A stretch of DNA of 64,000 bases from Alistipes sp. (GTDB lineage Bacteria; Bacteroidota; Bacteroidia; Bacteroidales; Rikenellaceae), in NCBI GenBank assembly GCA_022767745.1, contig JALENN010000010.1, positions 1 to 64,000 of the forward strand, read 5' to 3'. The notes beneath the pieces were generated by a model that searched no databases, was not told where the DNA came from, and saw only the letters and a list, made by a program, of their open reading frames with translations. Shown piece after piece: positions 45,150-54,603 of the stretch (the first letter of the stretch is position 1; the number at the start of each line of letters is the position of its first letter). Made by a program: the position numbers and the translations under genes.

Positions 45150-46187
45150 ATGAAAGCCTATACATACGTCGATCGCGGGCGCTTCGAGCTGCGCGAGAAG
45201 CCGCTGCCCGTCATATGTGATCCGCGCGATGCCGTGGTGCGTGTCACGCTCGGAAGTATCTGTACCAGCGACCTGCATATAAAGCATGGAAGCGTACCCC
45301 GCGCCGTCAAGGGGATAACCGTCGGCCACGAGATGGTAGGTACGGTCGAGGCCGTAGGCAGCGCCGTCACTACGGTTAAGCCGGGCGACCGCGTAGCGGT
45401 TAATGTCGAAACATTCTGTGGCGAGTGCTTTTTCTGCCGCCACGGCTATGTGAACAACTGTACCGATCCCGACGGAGGATGGGCTCTCGGGTGCCGTATC
45501 GACGGCGGGCAGGCCGAGTATGTGCGTGTCCCGCACGCCGACCAGGGCCTTACGCGCATACCCGACACGGTGAGCGACGAGCAGGCCCTCTTTGTGGGCG
45601 ATATTCTTGCTACGGGTTTCTGGGCGGCGCGCATATCCGACATATCGGCTGAGGATACGGTACTTGTCATCGGCGCCGGGCCTACGGGAATATGTACGCT
45701 TCTGTGTGTCATGCTCAAACGGCCCAAGCGCATCATCGTATGCGAAAAGTCGGCACAGCGGGCACAGTTCGTGCGTGAGCACTATCCCGACGTGTCGGTC
45801 GTTTCGCCGGAGGAATGTCTCGATTTTGTCCGCATGCACAGTGACCACGGGGGTGCCGACCGTGTGATAGAGGTGGCCGGGGCCGACGACACCTTCCGCC
45901 TTGCATGGCAGTGTGCGCGCCCGAATGCTACGGTCACGATCGTGGCGCTGTATGACGCTCCGCAGGTGCTGCCTCTGCCCGAGATGTACGGCAAAAACCT
46001 TACATTCAAGACTGGCGGTGTGGACGGCTGCGACTGTGCCGAGATCTTGCGTCTGATCGAGCGCGGCGACATCGACACCACCCCACTCATTACCCATCGT
46101 TTCCCGCTCGGGCGTATCGACGAGGCCTACCGCCTGTTCGAGAACCGCGAGGACGGGGTGATAAAGATTGCTGTCGAGAACCGCTGA
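45150..46187 (+). CDS. Zinc-dependent medium-chain alcohol dehydrogenase
   Basis: 345 residues. GroES-like N-terminal domain with catalytic-zinc ligands C38 region (SICTSDLHIKHG) and GHEMVGTVEAVG; structural-zinc region CGECFFCRHGYVNNC. Rossmann domain motif VLVIGAGPTGICTLLCVMLK (about 170-190). It oxidises an alcohol or polyol with NAD(P)+. Monocistronic or paired with the following YdeI-like gene, whose start lies 58 bp past its stop. It diverges from the sulfonation operon, which may be coincidence. Substrate unknown. Confidence 0.93.
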   Translation: MKAYTYVDRGRFELREKPLPVICDPRDAVVRVTLGSICTSDLHIKHGSVPRAVKGITVGHEMVGTVEAVGSAVTTVKPGDRVAVNVETFCGECFFCRHGYVNNCTDPDGGWALGCRIDGGQAEYVRVPHADQGLTRIPDTVSDEQALFVGDILATGFWAARISDISAEDTVLVIGAGPTGICTLLCVMLKRPKRIIVCEKSAQRAQFVREHYPDVSVVSPEECLDFVRMHSDHGGADRVIEVAGADDTFRLAWQCARPNATVTIVALYDAPQVLPLPEMYGKNLTFKTGGVDGCDCAEILRLIERGDIDTTPLITHRFPLGRIDEAYRLFENREDGVIKIAVENR

Positions 46188-46245
46188 TCTCTACGGCACA
46201 GGTAAGCGGCATGAATATATCACGGAAACGTCTCTACGGCTGAAT

Positions 46246-46821
46246 ATGGCACAGCTAAAAATACGCAATTTGCTGGACATAACGTCACGGGCGGAACTGC
46301 GCGAGTGGCTCGTCAAGAATCACAGTGTGGAGTCCGAGTGCTGGGTCGTTGTAAAACGCGGCCGGCCGGTGGACGACAATACTTTCTGGTATGTCGATGC
46401 CGTGGAAGAGGCTCTGTGTTTCGGATGGATCGACAGCACAACGAAGAAAATAGCCGACGGAGTGACGGCCCAGCGGCTTTGTCCGCGAAAACCGCGAAGC
46501 AACTGGTCGGAGCTCAACAAGGAGCGCTGCCGCAGGATGGAGCGGCTGGGATTGATGACCGATGCCGGGCGTGCCGTGCTGCCCGACATGTCGCCCCGGG
46601 GCTTTGTCATAGACGGCGACATATTGCAAAGGCTGCAATCCGATCCTGCGGTGTGGCACAACTTCTGCCGGCTGCCTGATTTGTATAGACGCGTGAGGAT
46701 TGACACCATTCAGATCAAGCGTAACGAGCCCGCGGTTTTCGAAAGCCGCCTGAACAAGTTCGTGGATAACACACGCAAAGGTATCCTCTACGGCGAGTGG
46801 AACGATAATGGCCGACTTTAG
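46246..46821 (+). CDS. YdeI/OmpD-associated family protein
   Basis: 191 residues from ATG 46246 (MAQLKIRNLLDITSRAELREWL). Family pattern: WVVVKRGRP, WYVDAVEEALCFGWIDSTTKKIADG, QRLCPRKPRSNWSELNKERCRRMERLGLMTDAGRAVLPD. The YdeI-like family is widespread in bacteria without an established biochemical activity. The in-frame extension back to 46168 overlaps the dehydrogenase end and is not needed. Cytosolic, no signal peptide. Confidence 0.85.
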   Translation: MAQLKIRNLLDITSRAELREWLVKNHSVESECWVVVKRGRPVDDNTFWYVDAVEEALCFGWIDSTTKKIADGVTAQRLCPRKPRSNWSELNKERCRRMERLGLMTDAGRAVLPDMSPRGFVIDGDILQRLQSDPAVWHNFCRLPDLYRRVRIDTIQIKRNEPAVFESRLNKFVDNTRKGILYGEWNDNGRL

Positions 46822-47119
46822 AACGTGGCCTTTGGTGAATCGTGTGATTGATGTTGGCCCGGCGGGGCTCCCGTGCCGCGGGCGGATCGCAACGGCACAT
46901 GGAGCACCCAGTCATCTGCATGACAGCCGAGCTTTGTATTTGTGTCATGATAGCGTATGCCGCCGACTTCGCGGCATGACGTTACACAAAAATACTGAAT
47001 TTATTTCAGAATGCCGGAGTTCCAATCGGGAAGATATTGTATTTGGCTCATCATTCAGCGCTGCATGGCGCATTTTCATGTGTCGCTTGCGCCGCGGAGG
47101 CTTACTGGGGTGGCAGGGA
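46822..47119. other. Intergenic stretch between convergent genes
   Basis: 298 bp between the YdeI-like and AraC stops. A short hairpin (ATGCCGCCGACTTCGCGGCAT at about 46958-46978 in part) may act as a terminator, but without a T run. Nothing else is recognised. Confidence 0.3.
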
Positions 47120-48025
47120 CTATGCTTCCGTCTTGTTGCGGTATTCGTTGGGAGTCATTCCTGTAGCCCGCTTGAATACCCGCGAAAAGTGTTGCGGGTA
47201 CTGGAATCCCAATCCGTATGACACCTCGCTGACTGATGTCGCAGGTATCAGGAGGCGTTCCTTGGCCTGCTCTATAATTTTTTGTTGTATATATTCCGAT
47301 GCGGTCCTGCCTGTCTCCTGTTTGATAAGATCGCCGAAATAGTTTGGTGAAAGACACAGCTCGCCGGCGCAGTATTTTACCGTAGGCAGACCGTTCTGTC
47401 GCGCATTGTCTCCCGTGAAATAGTCGTTCAGCAAAGTTTCAAAACGCGTCAGTATGTCGTGATTCGCGGGCTGGCGGGTGATGAACTGCCGCTCGTAAAA
47501 ACGCAGGCAGTAGTCCAGCACCATCTCGATACCCGTAACAAGCAGTCGGCGGCTCATGCGGTCGACGGCGTGTTCGAGCTCCTCGTGTATCTTTTCCAGC
47601 AAGTCGACAATGGTTGTTCGTTCCCGTTCGGAGAGATGCAGCGCCTCGTTTACCTCGTACGAGAAGAACGAATACTCCCCTATGTGACGGCCGAGATGCG
47701 TTCCGCGTATAAGGTCGGGATGGAAGCACAGGGCATAGCCATGCGGCTGGAACTCCTCGCCCGTATCCTCTATGCCGATAACCTGCCTCGGGGCAAGGCA
47801 TACGACTGTTCCCTTCTGATAGTCGTAACGTTTGCGACCGTATATCAGGTCGCAGTTCTTTTCGTCCTTGAGGAATATTGCATAGAAGCTGAACGTATGC
47901 CGCATGTGATGCATGGGCCTTGCCTTCGAAAGGTCGATCATGCTGACCTCGGGGTGCAGCGTCTCCACGCCGAGCATGTCGTTGTATTCCGTTATTGTTT
48001 CGATATTCATCAGCGGTGTCTTCAT
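47120..48025 (-). CDS. AraC-family transcriptional regulator
   Basis: 301 residues. Cupin-like N-terminal sensor half (SFYAIFLKDEKNCDLIYGRKRYDYQKGTVVCLAP). C-terminal double HTH: VKYCAGELCLSPNYFGDLIKQETGRTASEYIQQ and TSVSEVSYGLGFQYPQHFSRVFKRATGMTPNEYR. This type is commonly divergent from the oxidoreductase genes it activates in Bacteroidota; here the divergent gene is an SDR. Confidence 0.92.
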   Translation of the reverse strand: MKTPLMNIETITEYNDMLGVETLHPEVSMIDLSKARPMHHMRHTFSFYAIFLKDEKNCDLIYGRKRYDYQKGTVVCLAPRQVIGIEDTGEEFQPHGYALCFHPDLIRGTHLGRHIGEYSFFSYEVNEALHLSERERTTIVDLLEKIHEELEHAVDRMSRRLLVTGIEMVLDYCLRFYERQFITRQPANHDILTRFETLLNDYFTGDNARQNGLPTVKYCAGELCLSPNYFGDLIKQETGRTASEYIQQKIIEQAKERLLIPATSVSEVSYGLGFQYPQHFSRVFKRATGMTPNEYRNKTEA

Positions 48026-48337
48026 GTCGGGAACTGATTTTCAGCGTTGACTTCACAAATTTAGAAAACACGGATGACATTTCGTCATCACGCGACAAGG
48101 AATCGGTGCATTTGTGAAGCATTCCCGTATTATGTATAACAGCTGCCGTGAACAAGAGAGCTAATTTCGCATCCGTAAACCGAGCGTTTCGCTTGCCTGT
48201 GTCGGACAGAAATAGGCGTGCGTGACGTCCCGATTACCGAAGGCCGTGCTTGGCTGCCGCGAACGGTACCGCCGGCGCGAAGGAAGCCCTTCAAATATAG
48301 ACATACGGAAACAACACAACTTATAAATATTGGTAGA
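48026..48337. other. Divergent intergenic region, AraC / SDR
   Basis: 312 bp between two divergent starts. An in-frame extension of the SDR back to 48218 exists but lacks coding character. The SDR promoter is likely around 48290-48320; no perfect consensus was found. AraC operator half-sites could not be defined by eye. Confidence 0.35.
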
Positions 48338-49153
48338 ATGAAAAATGTTATGATCCTTACCGGAGCCGGACAAATCGGCATGGCAATCGCACGACGCATG
48401 GGGGCCGGCATGAAGATTGTGATTGGCGACAAGTGTCCGGAAAATGCCGAGGCCATTGCAGGAACTATGGCCCGTGCGGGGTTCGATACCGTTGCGGTTG
48501 AAATGGACCTGGCTTCGCGGGAATCGATTCTTTCGCTGATCGACGCATCGCGGCAATACGGCCAGATCGCCATGCTGGTCAACGCCGCAGGCGTTTCGCC
48601 GAGCCAGGCGTCAGTGGAGACCATCCTTCGTGTCGATCTGTACGGAACGGCGGTGCTGCTGGAGGAGGTGGGAAAGGTTATCTGCGACGGAGGTGTCGGC
48701 GTGACCGTGTCAAGTCAGTCGGGGCACCGTCTGCCTGCCCTCGATGCCGAAACCGACCGTTTGCTGGCATGTATGCCGCCCGACGATCTGCTTTCGCTTG
48801 AAATACTGCAGCCCGGCAACATACGGGATTCGCTGCATGCCTACCAGCTGGCCAAACGATGCAACGTGAAGCGCGTGATGGCCGAGGCGGTAAAATGGGG
48901 GCGTCGTGGTGCCCGTATCAACTCAATATCTCCGGGCATTATAGTGACGCCGTTGGCGCTGGACGAGTTCAACGGCCCGCGCGGCGATTTCTACAGGGAT
49001 ATGTTCGCAAAGAGTCCGGCCGGACGTCCCGGCACGGCGGACGAGGTGGCAAATGTGGCCGAGCTGCTGATGAGCACGCGCGGTGCGTTTGTTACCGGAA
49101 GCGATTTTCTGGTCGACGGCGGAGCTACGGCCGCATATTTCTATGGGGACTGA
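48338..49153 (+). CDS. Short-chain dehydrogenase/reductase
   Basis: 271 residues from ATG 48338 (MKNVMILTGAGQIGMAIARRMGAG, the NAD(P)-binding TGxGxxG-like region). VNAAGVSPSQ follows, then SSQSG with catalytic Ser, the catalytic Tyr/Lys pair YQLAK, and INSISPGIIVTPL after it; the C-terminus is GSDFLVDGGATAAYFYG. It has the layout of classical SDR enzymes with a longer loop (about 130-165) between Ser and Tyr. The AraC gene divergent from it is probably its regulator. The acceptor could be a steroid given the nearby sulfonation operon, but this is speculation. Confidence 0.9.
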   Translation: MKNVMILTGAGQIGMAIARRMGAGMKIVIGDKCPENAEAIAGTMARAGFDTVAVEMDLASRESILSLIDASRQYGQIAMLVNAAGVSPSQASVETILRVDLYGTAVLLEEVGKVICDGGVGVTVSSQSGHRLPALDAETDRLLACMPPDDLLSLEILQPGNIRDSLHAYQLAKRCNVKRVMAEAVKWGRRGARINSISPGIIVTPLALDEFNGPRGDFYRDMFAKSPAGRPGTADEVANVAELLMSTRGAFVTGSDFLVDGGATAAYFYGD

Positions 49154-49208
49154 CGCTTAAATGAGAAAGGTAAGCCTTTGCCGAGAATTAAAAAGGCGGG
49201 AAAACAAA

Positions 49209-49237
49209 AACGAGATGGCCGTTATCACCATCTCGTT
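49209..49237. terminator. Bidirectional terminator between SDR and tRNA-Asp
   Basis: Perfect 10-bp stem AACGAGATGG / CCATCTCGTT with T-rich sequence on both outer sides (TTCATTT on the plus strand, TTTTTGTTTT on the minus strand). Confidence 0.8.
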
Positions 49238-49278
49238 TCATTTGTGTCGGAGACCTCATCCCTTCAGCCTCTCTGTTC

Positions 49279-49355
49279 TGGCGGTGCGTAGGGGACTCGA
49301 ACCCCTGACCCCGTGCGTGACAGGCACGTATTCTAACCAGCTGAACTAACGCACC
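49279..49355 (-). tRNA. tRNA-Asp (anticodon GTC), CCA encoded
   Basis: On the minus strand the acceptor stem GGTGCGT pairs with ACGCACC, the D arm contains AGTTCAGCTGGTTAGAA, the anticodon loop CTGTCAC has GTC at 49321-49319, and the T arm is GGGGTTCGAGTCCCC. Discriminator G and CCA follow in the DNA. A full cloverleaf of 77 nt. tRNA genes are frequent element targets, but no insertion is seen at its 3' end here. Confidence 0.97.
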
Positions 49356-49431
49356 TCTTTTGGTTTGCGAGTGCAAAGATAGTGCAAAAATCGCATTCTG
49401 CAAATTTTGCCGCCGTTTTTTTGAAAAATAT

Positions 49432-50151
49432 TTACAGCCCGTCTTTGCCGCTGCCGTTCCGCCGCACGGTAGTACCTTTCGCTGCCGCGCGCGACAGCGT
49501 GGCGTCGACGATGCGTTCGACCTCGGCGCGGTCGTTCGTATTGATCAGCAGGCTACCCGTTTGCATCAGTACACGGCGTTTCCATACGCGGCGAAAATCC
49601 TCGTAGTCCTCCCCCTCTTCGAGCATGATCGACTCGACGATGTTACGCATGAGCGTGGGAAATATCACCATCGAATAGAATGTCATAAAAAACTCGCGTA
49701 AGGGTACGCGGCGCAGCTCGCCGCGGCGGATCTCCTCCACGAGGCGCCGTTTTACCGTGTGGATATATCCCTCGACGCCGAGTTCATACATGACGCCGAT
49801 AAGGTGTTTCGCGTCGCGGTTTATCTCGCCCACGATGAAGAAAGGCAGCGCGGGGTTTGTGCGGAACAAAGCCAGATACTCGTCGATGACGGCATTCAGC
49901 CGCTCCATGAAGGGCGCATTGTCCTCGAGTATTACCTGCAGGCGGGGGAATATCTCGCGTACGATGTCGGCGAAAATCTCCTGAAAGAGCCTGTCCTTCG
50001 TACGGAAATAGTAGTGCAGCGTCGAACGCTTGATGCCGGCGGCCTCGGCTATGTCGCTCATGCTTGCGTCGGCATAGCCGCGCTTGATGAATATTGCGCG
50101 CGCCGTCTCGACGATGCGTTTCTCGAGATTGTCGTTCACGTCACATGCCAT
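49432..50151 (-). CDS. TetR-family transcriptional regulator
   Basis: 239 residues from ATG 50151 (MACDVNDNLEKRIVETARAIF). A strong AGGAGG sits 6 bp upstream and decides this start over ATG 50172. N-terminal HTH: MSDIAEAAGIKRSTLHYYFRTKDRLFQEIF. The C-terminal ligand domain is helical. It overlaps the end of the giant activase gene by 11 bp, so both are co-transcribed, and the activase promoter carries a TGACA-type palindrome, suggesting autoregulation of the pair. Confidence 0.92.
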   Translation of the reverse strand: MACDVNDNLEKRIVETARAIFIKRGYADASMSDIAEAAGIKRSTLHYYFRTKDRLFQEIFADIVREIFPRLQVILEDNAPFMERLNAVIDEYLALFRTNPALPFFIVGEINRDAKHLIGVMYELGVEGYIHTVKRRLVEEIRRGELRRVPLREFFMTFYSMVIFPTLMRNIVESIMLEEGEDYEDFRRVWKRRVLMQTGSLLINTNDRAEVERIVDATLSRAAAKGTTVRRNGSGKDGL

Positions 50152-53100
50152 GGTTGCCTCCTTTCTTGACATTGTCTATAAACAGCAGCAGACGGTTTGT
50201 TATGTTGACGTCGCTGACGCTGCCGTCGAAGTCGAGCGACAGCAGGTTCATTTGCGGATAGAGCGTCTTTATGCGTTTCTCGACACCCTTGGCCACGATA
50301 TGGTTGGCTATGCAGCCGAAGGGCTGCAGGCTCACCACGTTGTTCACGCCGCTGTCGGCAAACGTCGCTATCTCGCCCGGCAGAAGCCACCCCTCGCCGA
50401 AACGGGCGTTGAGCGATATGATCTTCGAGGCTGCGGCCGCCTCGTGGTATATGTTGCCCAGCGGGCGGAAGTACTCGAAACGTGCGGCGGCAGCATTGTA
50501 GCTGTCGATTATACCCTGCATCCACCCGAAGACACGGCGCATGAGCCAGTCGGGCATGTGCGAGCGTTCGAGCCCCGTGCGCAGCTTGACGTCGCGGTTG
50601 ACGAAGCCCTGCATGAAGAAATCGGTCAGCACGGGCGGCACCACCTCGACATCCTGCTCGACGAGCCACTCCGTTATGCCCTTCTGCGCAAAGGGGTTGA
50701 ACTTCAGGTAGATCTCCCCTACTATGCCCACCTTCGGACGGTCGATGCCCGCAGGCACGACAGCCGAGAAGTCTGCGGCGGCACGTTCGAGCAGCGCGCG
50801 GAACGACTCTATCTGCCGTCTTTCGGGCTGTTCGCGTATGATGCGGGCCGCCTCGGCCATATACCTGTCGCGCAATGATGCGGCCGTGCCGCTCTCCGCC
50901 TCGCGTACGGCGGCGGGATAATAGAGGCGTGCAAGGCAGTCGGTGAAGACTACGGCCCCGACGGCCGAGCGCAGCAGCTTGCGCCACGGTATGCGGAATC
51001 CGGGCTGGTCGTTTTTCAGTCCGCTGCCGGGCGATACCGATATGACGGGTATGCGTTCGAACCCGGCCTCGACCAGCGCCTTCTTTATGAGCGATATGTA
51101 GTTGCTGGCGCGGCACTGGCCTCCCGTCTGTGATATTGCCACGGCCGTGCGGTCGAGATCGTAGCGGCCCGACTGCAATGCCGTGATCATGTCGCCCACG
51201 ATGAGCGTTGCCGGATAGCATATCTCGTTGTTGGCGTACATGAGGCCCTTTTCGGCCGTGTATGCCGAGCTGGCGGGAAGGCTCTCAACATCGTATCCGG
51301 CCCTGGCCACGATATGCGGTATGAGGGGCGAGATGAATGGCGTGAAGAACGGTATGAGTATCTTCCGGCGGCGGTCCTTTTCGCCGAAGGCGGGTGTCGT
51401 GACGAACGGCTGTGTCTGCGTGCGGCGGCAATGGCCCAGACGGAGGCTCTCGACAAGCGAGCGCACGCGTAGCTTGAGCGACCCGATGTTGCTTACGTCG
51501 TCGATCTTGAGCAGGGCGAAACTCTTGCCGTAGCGGCCCAGCAGGTCGCGCACCTCGTCCGTCAGCAGGGCGTCGGGGCCGCAGCCGAACGAGGTCATCT
51601 GCACCATCTGTACGTCGCTGTCCTGCCGCACGCACCACTCGGCCGCGCGGAGGATACGGTTGGGATAGGCCCACTGCGAGACGAAATGCGTATCGTCGGT
51701 GTCGATCTGCTCGCCGCGTACGATGTCGTCGGTTATGACGTCGACACCCATCGACGAAATCATGTCCGACAGCTTGTGCTGTATGAGCGGGTCGGCATGG
51801 TATGGACGCCCCGCAAGCACTATGGTCAGGCGTCCTGCGGCACGGCTCTCCGTAACGATCCGTTCGTCGGCCTCCTTCATGCGGCGCGTAAAGGCGCGGT
51901 ATTCGTCAAGGGCGCGGCGGAATGCCTTCAGGGCCGTGCGGCGGTCGACTCCCAGCGTGCGGAGATAGTCGGTACACTGCTTCCGCAGCAGGCTCTCCGA
52001 CCGGAACGACACCGTGGGCGTATCCAGCGGCACGGCGAGGTTTTCCACGCTGCGCACTACGTCGGAGTAGCCCGATACGATGGGACAGTTGTAGCTGTTC
52101 ACCGCATGGTGGCCGTCGGCCGCCTCGTAAATCACATACGGCATGAGTATGCGGTCGACGCCCTGCGCTGCGAGCCATGCCACATGGCTGTGCACGAGCT
52201 TGGCGGGGAAGCATATGTTGTCCGACATGACCTTGCGTACGTTGCTCTCGTAGGATATCATGTTCGAAGCCTCGGAAAGCACTACGCGTATGCCGCAGTT
52301 ATACAGCAGTGTATGCCAGAACGGGTACTCTTCGTATATGTTCAGGCAACGCGGTATGCCCACCGTGAGTGCGGCATCGTGCCGCTCGGGACGGTCGAAG
52401 AGCAGGTGCAGTTTCTCGGCGTAGGCATTGCGGCCCTGAACGTCGCTCGCGCCGCGGTTGGTGAAGTGACGCTCGCACTTGTTGCCCGAGAAGTAGTCGT
52501 TGCCGTTGGCGAAGCGGTAGCGCGTGACCATGCACTGGTTCTCGCAGCCGTGGCATTGTAATGCGCGCGAGGTATAGGATGCCGCCTCGACGATGCTCTC
52601 CAGCACCACTCCCGAGAAGGCCCTGTCGCGGGCATAGAGCGCACAGCCGAAGGCCCCCATCAGCTCGGGGTGCTCGCTGCGGAACACCTCGCGCCCCGTC
52701 AGGCGTTCGAACGCACGCACCACGGCGTCGTTGCGCATGGTTCCGCCCTGTACCACGACGCGGTCGCCCAACTCGTCGGCATTGCGGAACTTGAGTACCT
52801 TGTAGAGACAGTTCTTCACCACCGAATATGACAGTCCGGCCGCTATGTCGGCAATCGAGGCCCCCTCGCGCAGCACCTGCTTGACCTTCGAGTTCATGAA
52901 GACGGTGCAACGCGTGCCCAGGTCGCACGGGTATTCGGCCGTACATGCCAGCGCGGCAAAGTCGGCAACCGTATATCCGAGGCTCTTGGCGAAGGTCTCG
53001 ATAAACGATCCGCACCCCGACGAGCATGCTTCGTTTATCTCCATACGGGTCAGCGCGCCGTGGTCGGCGAATATGGCCTTGATGTCCTGGCCGCCGATGT

Positions 53101-54370
53101 CGAGTATGAACGACACGTCGGGCGTTATCTGGCGTGCGGCGATATAGTGCGCTATGGTCTCGATTATGCCGTAGTCGAGGCGGAATGCCGCACGTATGAG
53201 GTCCTCGCCGTAGCCGGTGGAGCATCCTCCGCATATGACGGCACGGCAGCCCGCTGCGGCGCACTTCTCCGACAGCTGCCGCAGGCCGTTACCGACGGCG
53301 GCGACGGGATTGCCCTCATTGGGCGCGTAATACGAGAAAAGGAGATGGCGGTCGCGGTCGATGGCCACGATCTTGGTCGTTGTCGATCCCGAATCTATGC
53401 CGAGGAACATCTCCATGCGTCCCTCCTTCAGCGGAGCCGGCTCCATCAGGTGGCAGCGCTTCGATTCCTGCCACCGCTCCATCTCATCCGAGCTGTCGAA
53501 TATGGGTTGCAGCGAGGCGTACGAACGCATGCCCTGAGGCGCATCCTCGGCAATCAGGCGGTTCCACTCCGCGGCGGTCATGCTGCGCTCGTCGGCGGCC
53601 ATGAGGGCGGCGCCCCATGCCGGCAGCAGCTGGGCATTCTCGGGCACGACGATCTGGTCGGGCGACAGGTGCAGGTAGTCGACAAAGGCCTTACGCAGCG
53701 ACGGCAGGAAGGCCAGGGGCCCGCCGCAGAAGAGTACCGGAGTGCGTATGTCGCAGCCGTGCGAGAGCGTCACCACGGTCTGCACCGCCACGGCATGGAA
53801 TATCGACGCGGCAAGGTCCTCGCGCGAGACGTTCTTTGCCGCGAGGTTCTGTATGTCGGTCTTGGCGAATACGCCGCAGCGCGACGCTATGGGATATATG
53901 TGCGACGCATTGCGCGCCAGCTGGTCGAGCCCCTCGGGCGTGGTGTTGAGCAGCACGGCCATCTGGTCGATGAAGGCGCCCGTGCCGCCGGCGCAGTTGC
54001 CGTTCATGCGCATGTCGGGCGCGCCGCCGTCGTTAAGGAACACCACCTTGGCATCCTCGCCGCCGATGTCGATGACGGTAGCCGTGTCGGGATGGTAGCG
54101 CCTGACATATGCCGTCGATGCGACCACTTCCTGTACGAAGCCTATCCTGCTGCGTTCGGCCACGCCCAGGCCCACCGACCCCGTCACCTTGAGCGACAGG
54201 CGCGCTCCGGCAAGATGCTCCCCTATCTGGCCGAAGAGCGCGGCGAGCGTCTGCGGCACATGGGCGTTGTGGCGTTCATATGCCGAATAGCACACGTTTC
54301 CGGCATCGTCCAGCACGACAGCCTTGACGGTCGTCGAGCCTATGTCGAGTCCCATTCTGTAATCTGCCAT
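50141..54370 (-). CDS. 2-hydroxyacyl-CoA dehydratase activase-type fusion protein (two ASKHA domains plus DUF2229 and dehydratase-like part)
   Basis: 1,409 residues from ATG 54370 (MADYRMGLDIGSTTVKAVVLDD). Residues about 1-290 and 320-600 are two BcrAD/BadF-type ASKHA ATPase domains: GLDIGSTTVKAVV / VIDIGGEDAKVV and FLGIDSGSTTTKIVAID / LDIGGQDIKAIF, the second with the Cys-containing ACSSGCGSF typical of activases that hold a [4Fe-4S] cluster between subunits. A Cys-rich region follows (ALQCHGCENQCMVTRYRF, KCERHFTNRG), then DUF2229 (IGIPRCLNIYEEYPFWHTLL) and a C-terminal dehydratase-like half (VIVLAGRPYHADPLIQHKLSDM; SFGCGPDALLTDEV; GGQCRASNY). Such proteins are widespread in anaerobes; the reaction of the fused form is not established. 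An upstream in-frame ATG at 54448 lacks support. Confidence 0.9.
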   Translation of the reverse strand: MADYRMGLDIGSTTVKAVVLDDAGNVCYSAYERHNAHVPQTLAALFGQIGEHLAGARLSLKVTGSVGLGVAERSRIGFVQEVVASTAYVRRYHPDTATVIDIGGEDAKVVFLNDGGAPDMRMNGNCAGGTGAFIDQMAVLLNTTPEGLDQLARNASHIYPIASRCGVFAKTDIQNLAAKNVSREDLAASIFHAVAVQTVVTLSHGCDIRTPVLFCGGPLAFLPSLRKAFVDYLHLSPDQIVVPENAQLLPAWGAALMAADERSMTAAEWNRLIAEDAPQGMRSYASLQPIFDSSDEMERWQESKRCHLMEPAPLKEGRMEMFLGIDSGSTTTKIVAIDRDRHLLFSYYAPNEGNPVAAVGNGLRQLSEKCAAAGCRAVICGGCSTGYGEDLIRAAFRLDYGIIETIAHYIAARQITPDVSFILDIGGQDIKAIFADHGALTRMEINEACSSGCGSFIETFAKSLGYTVADFAALACTAEYPCDLGTRCTVFMNSKVKQVLREGASIADIAAGLSYSVVKNCLYKVLKFRNADELGDRVVVQGGTMRNDAVVRAFERLTGREVFRSEHPELMGAFGCALYARDRAFSGVVLESIVEAASYTSRALQCHGCENQCMVTRYRFANGNDYFSGNKCERHFTNRGASDVQGRNAYAEKLHLLFDRPERHDAALTVGIPRCLNIYEEYPFWHTLLYNCGIRVVLSEASNMISYESNVRKVMSDNICFPAKLVHSHVAWLAAQGVDRILMPYVIYEAADGHHAVNSYNCPIVSGYSDVVRSVENLAVPLDTPTVSFRSESLLRKQCTDYLRTLGVDRRTALKAFRRALDEYRAFTRRMKEADERIVTESRAAGRLTIVLAGRPYHADPLIQHKLSDMISSMGVDVITDDIVRGEQIDTDDTHFVSQWAYPNRILRAAEWCVRQDSDVQMVQMTSFGCGPDALLTDEVRDLLGRYGKSFALLKIDDVSNIGSLKLRVRSLVESLRLGHCRRTQTQPFVTTPAFGEKDRRRKILIPFFTPFISPLIPHIVARAGYDVESLPASSAYTAEKGLMYANNEICYPATLIVGDMITALQSGRYDLDRTAVAISQTGGQCRASNYISLIKKALVEAGFERIPVISVSPGSGLKNDQPGFRIPWRKLLRSAVGAVVFTDCLARLYYPAAVREAESGTAASLRDRYMAEAARIIREQPERRQIESFRALLERAAADFSAVVPAGIDRPKVGIVGEIYLKFNPFAQKGITEWLVEQDVEVVPPVLTDFFMQGFVNRDVKLRTGLERSHMPDWLMRRVFGWMQGIIDSYNAAAARFEYFRPLGNIYHEAAAASKIISLNARFGEGWLLPGEIATFADSGVNNVVSLQPFGCIANHIVAKGVEKRIKTLYPQMNLLSLDFDGSVSDVNITNRLLLFIDNVKKGGNHGM

Positions 54371-54494
54371 ATATCGATACTTTACTATTGTTTCAACCCT
54401 CCGCACGGCCGCCGCCACGTTGCCATGATTCCTTGTCGATGAATCCATTCCCTGTGCGGGGAAACGCTTGGCGGCACATGCTGACTACACTGTT

Positions 54495-54520
54495 TGACAG
54501 GTGTGTCAGTCGCAAAAGTA
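54495..54520 (-). promoter_or_regulatory. Activase/TetR promoter with overlapping palindrome
   Basis: On the minus strand TACTTTTG (54520-54513) is the -7 box. TGACA-CACC-TGTCA (54508-54495) follows 4 bp later, at the expected transcription start. A TetR-type operator here would allow repression by the TetR protein encoded at the end of the same operon. Confidence 0.6.
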
Positions 54521-54603
54521 GATAAAAATATCTTACGATATTCGCGTTTTGTAAAAAAATTACAATCGTACCGACATATGGGATAACAGCCGGTCCCCGT
54601 GGA

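Noticed and set aside
48218..48337. N-terminal extension of the SDR
   Set aside because: Extra residues lack coding character; the Rossmann motif starts directly at ATG 48338.
49279..49355. tRNA-Asp as an integration site
   Set aside because: No integrase or duplicated tRNA 3' end is visible nearby; neighbours look like ordinary chromosome.
53060..54442. 460-codon plus-strand frame opposite the activase
   Set aside because: Shadow of the strongly supported activase gene.
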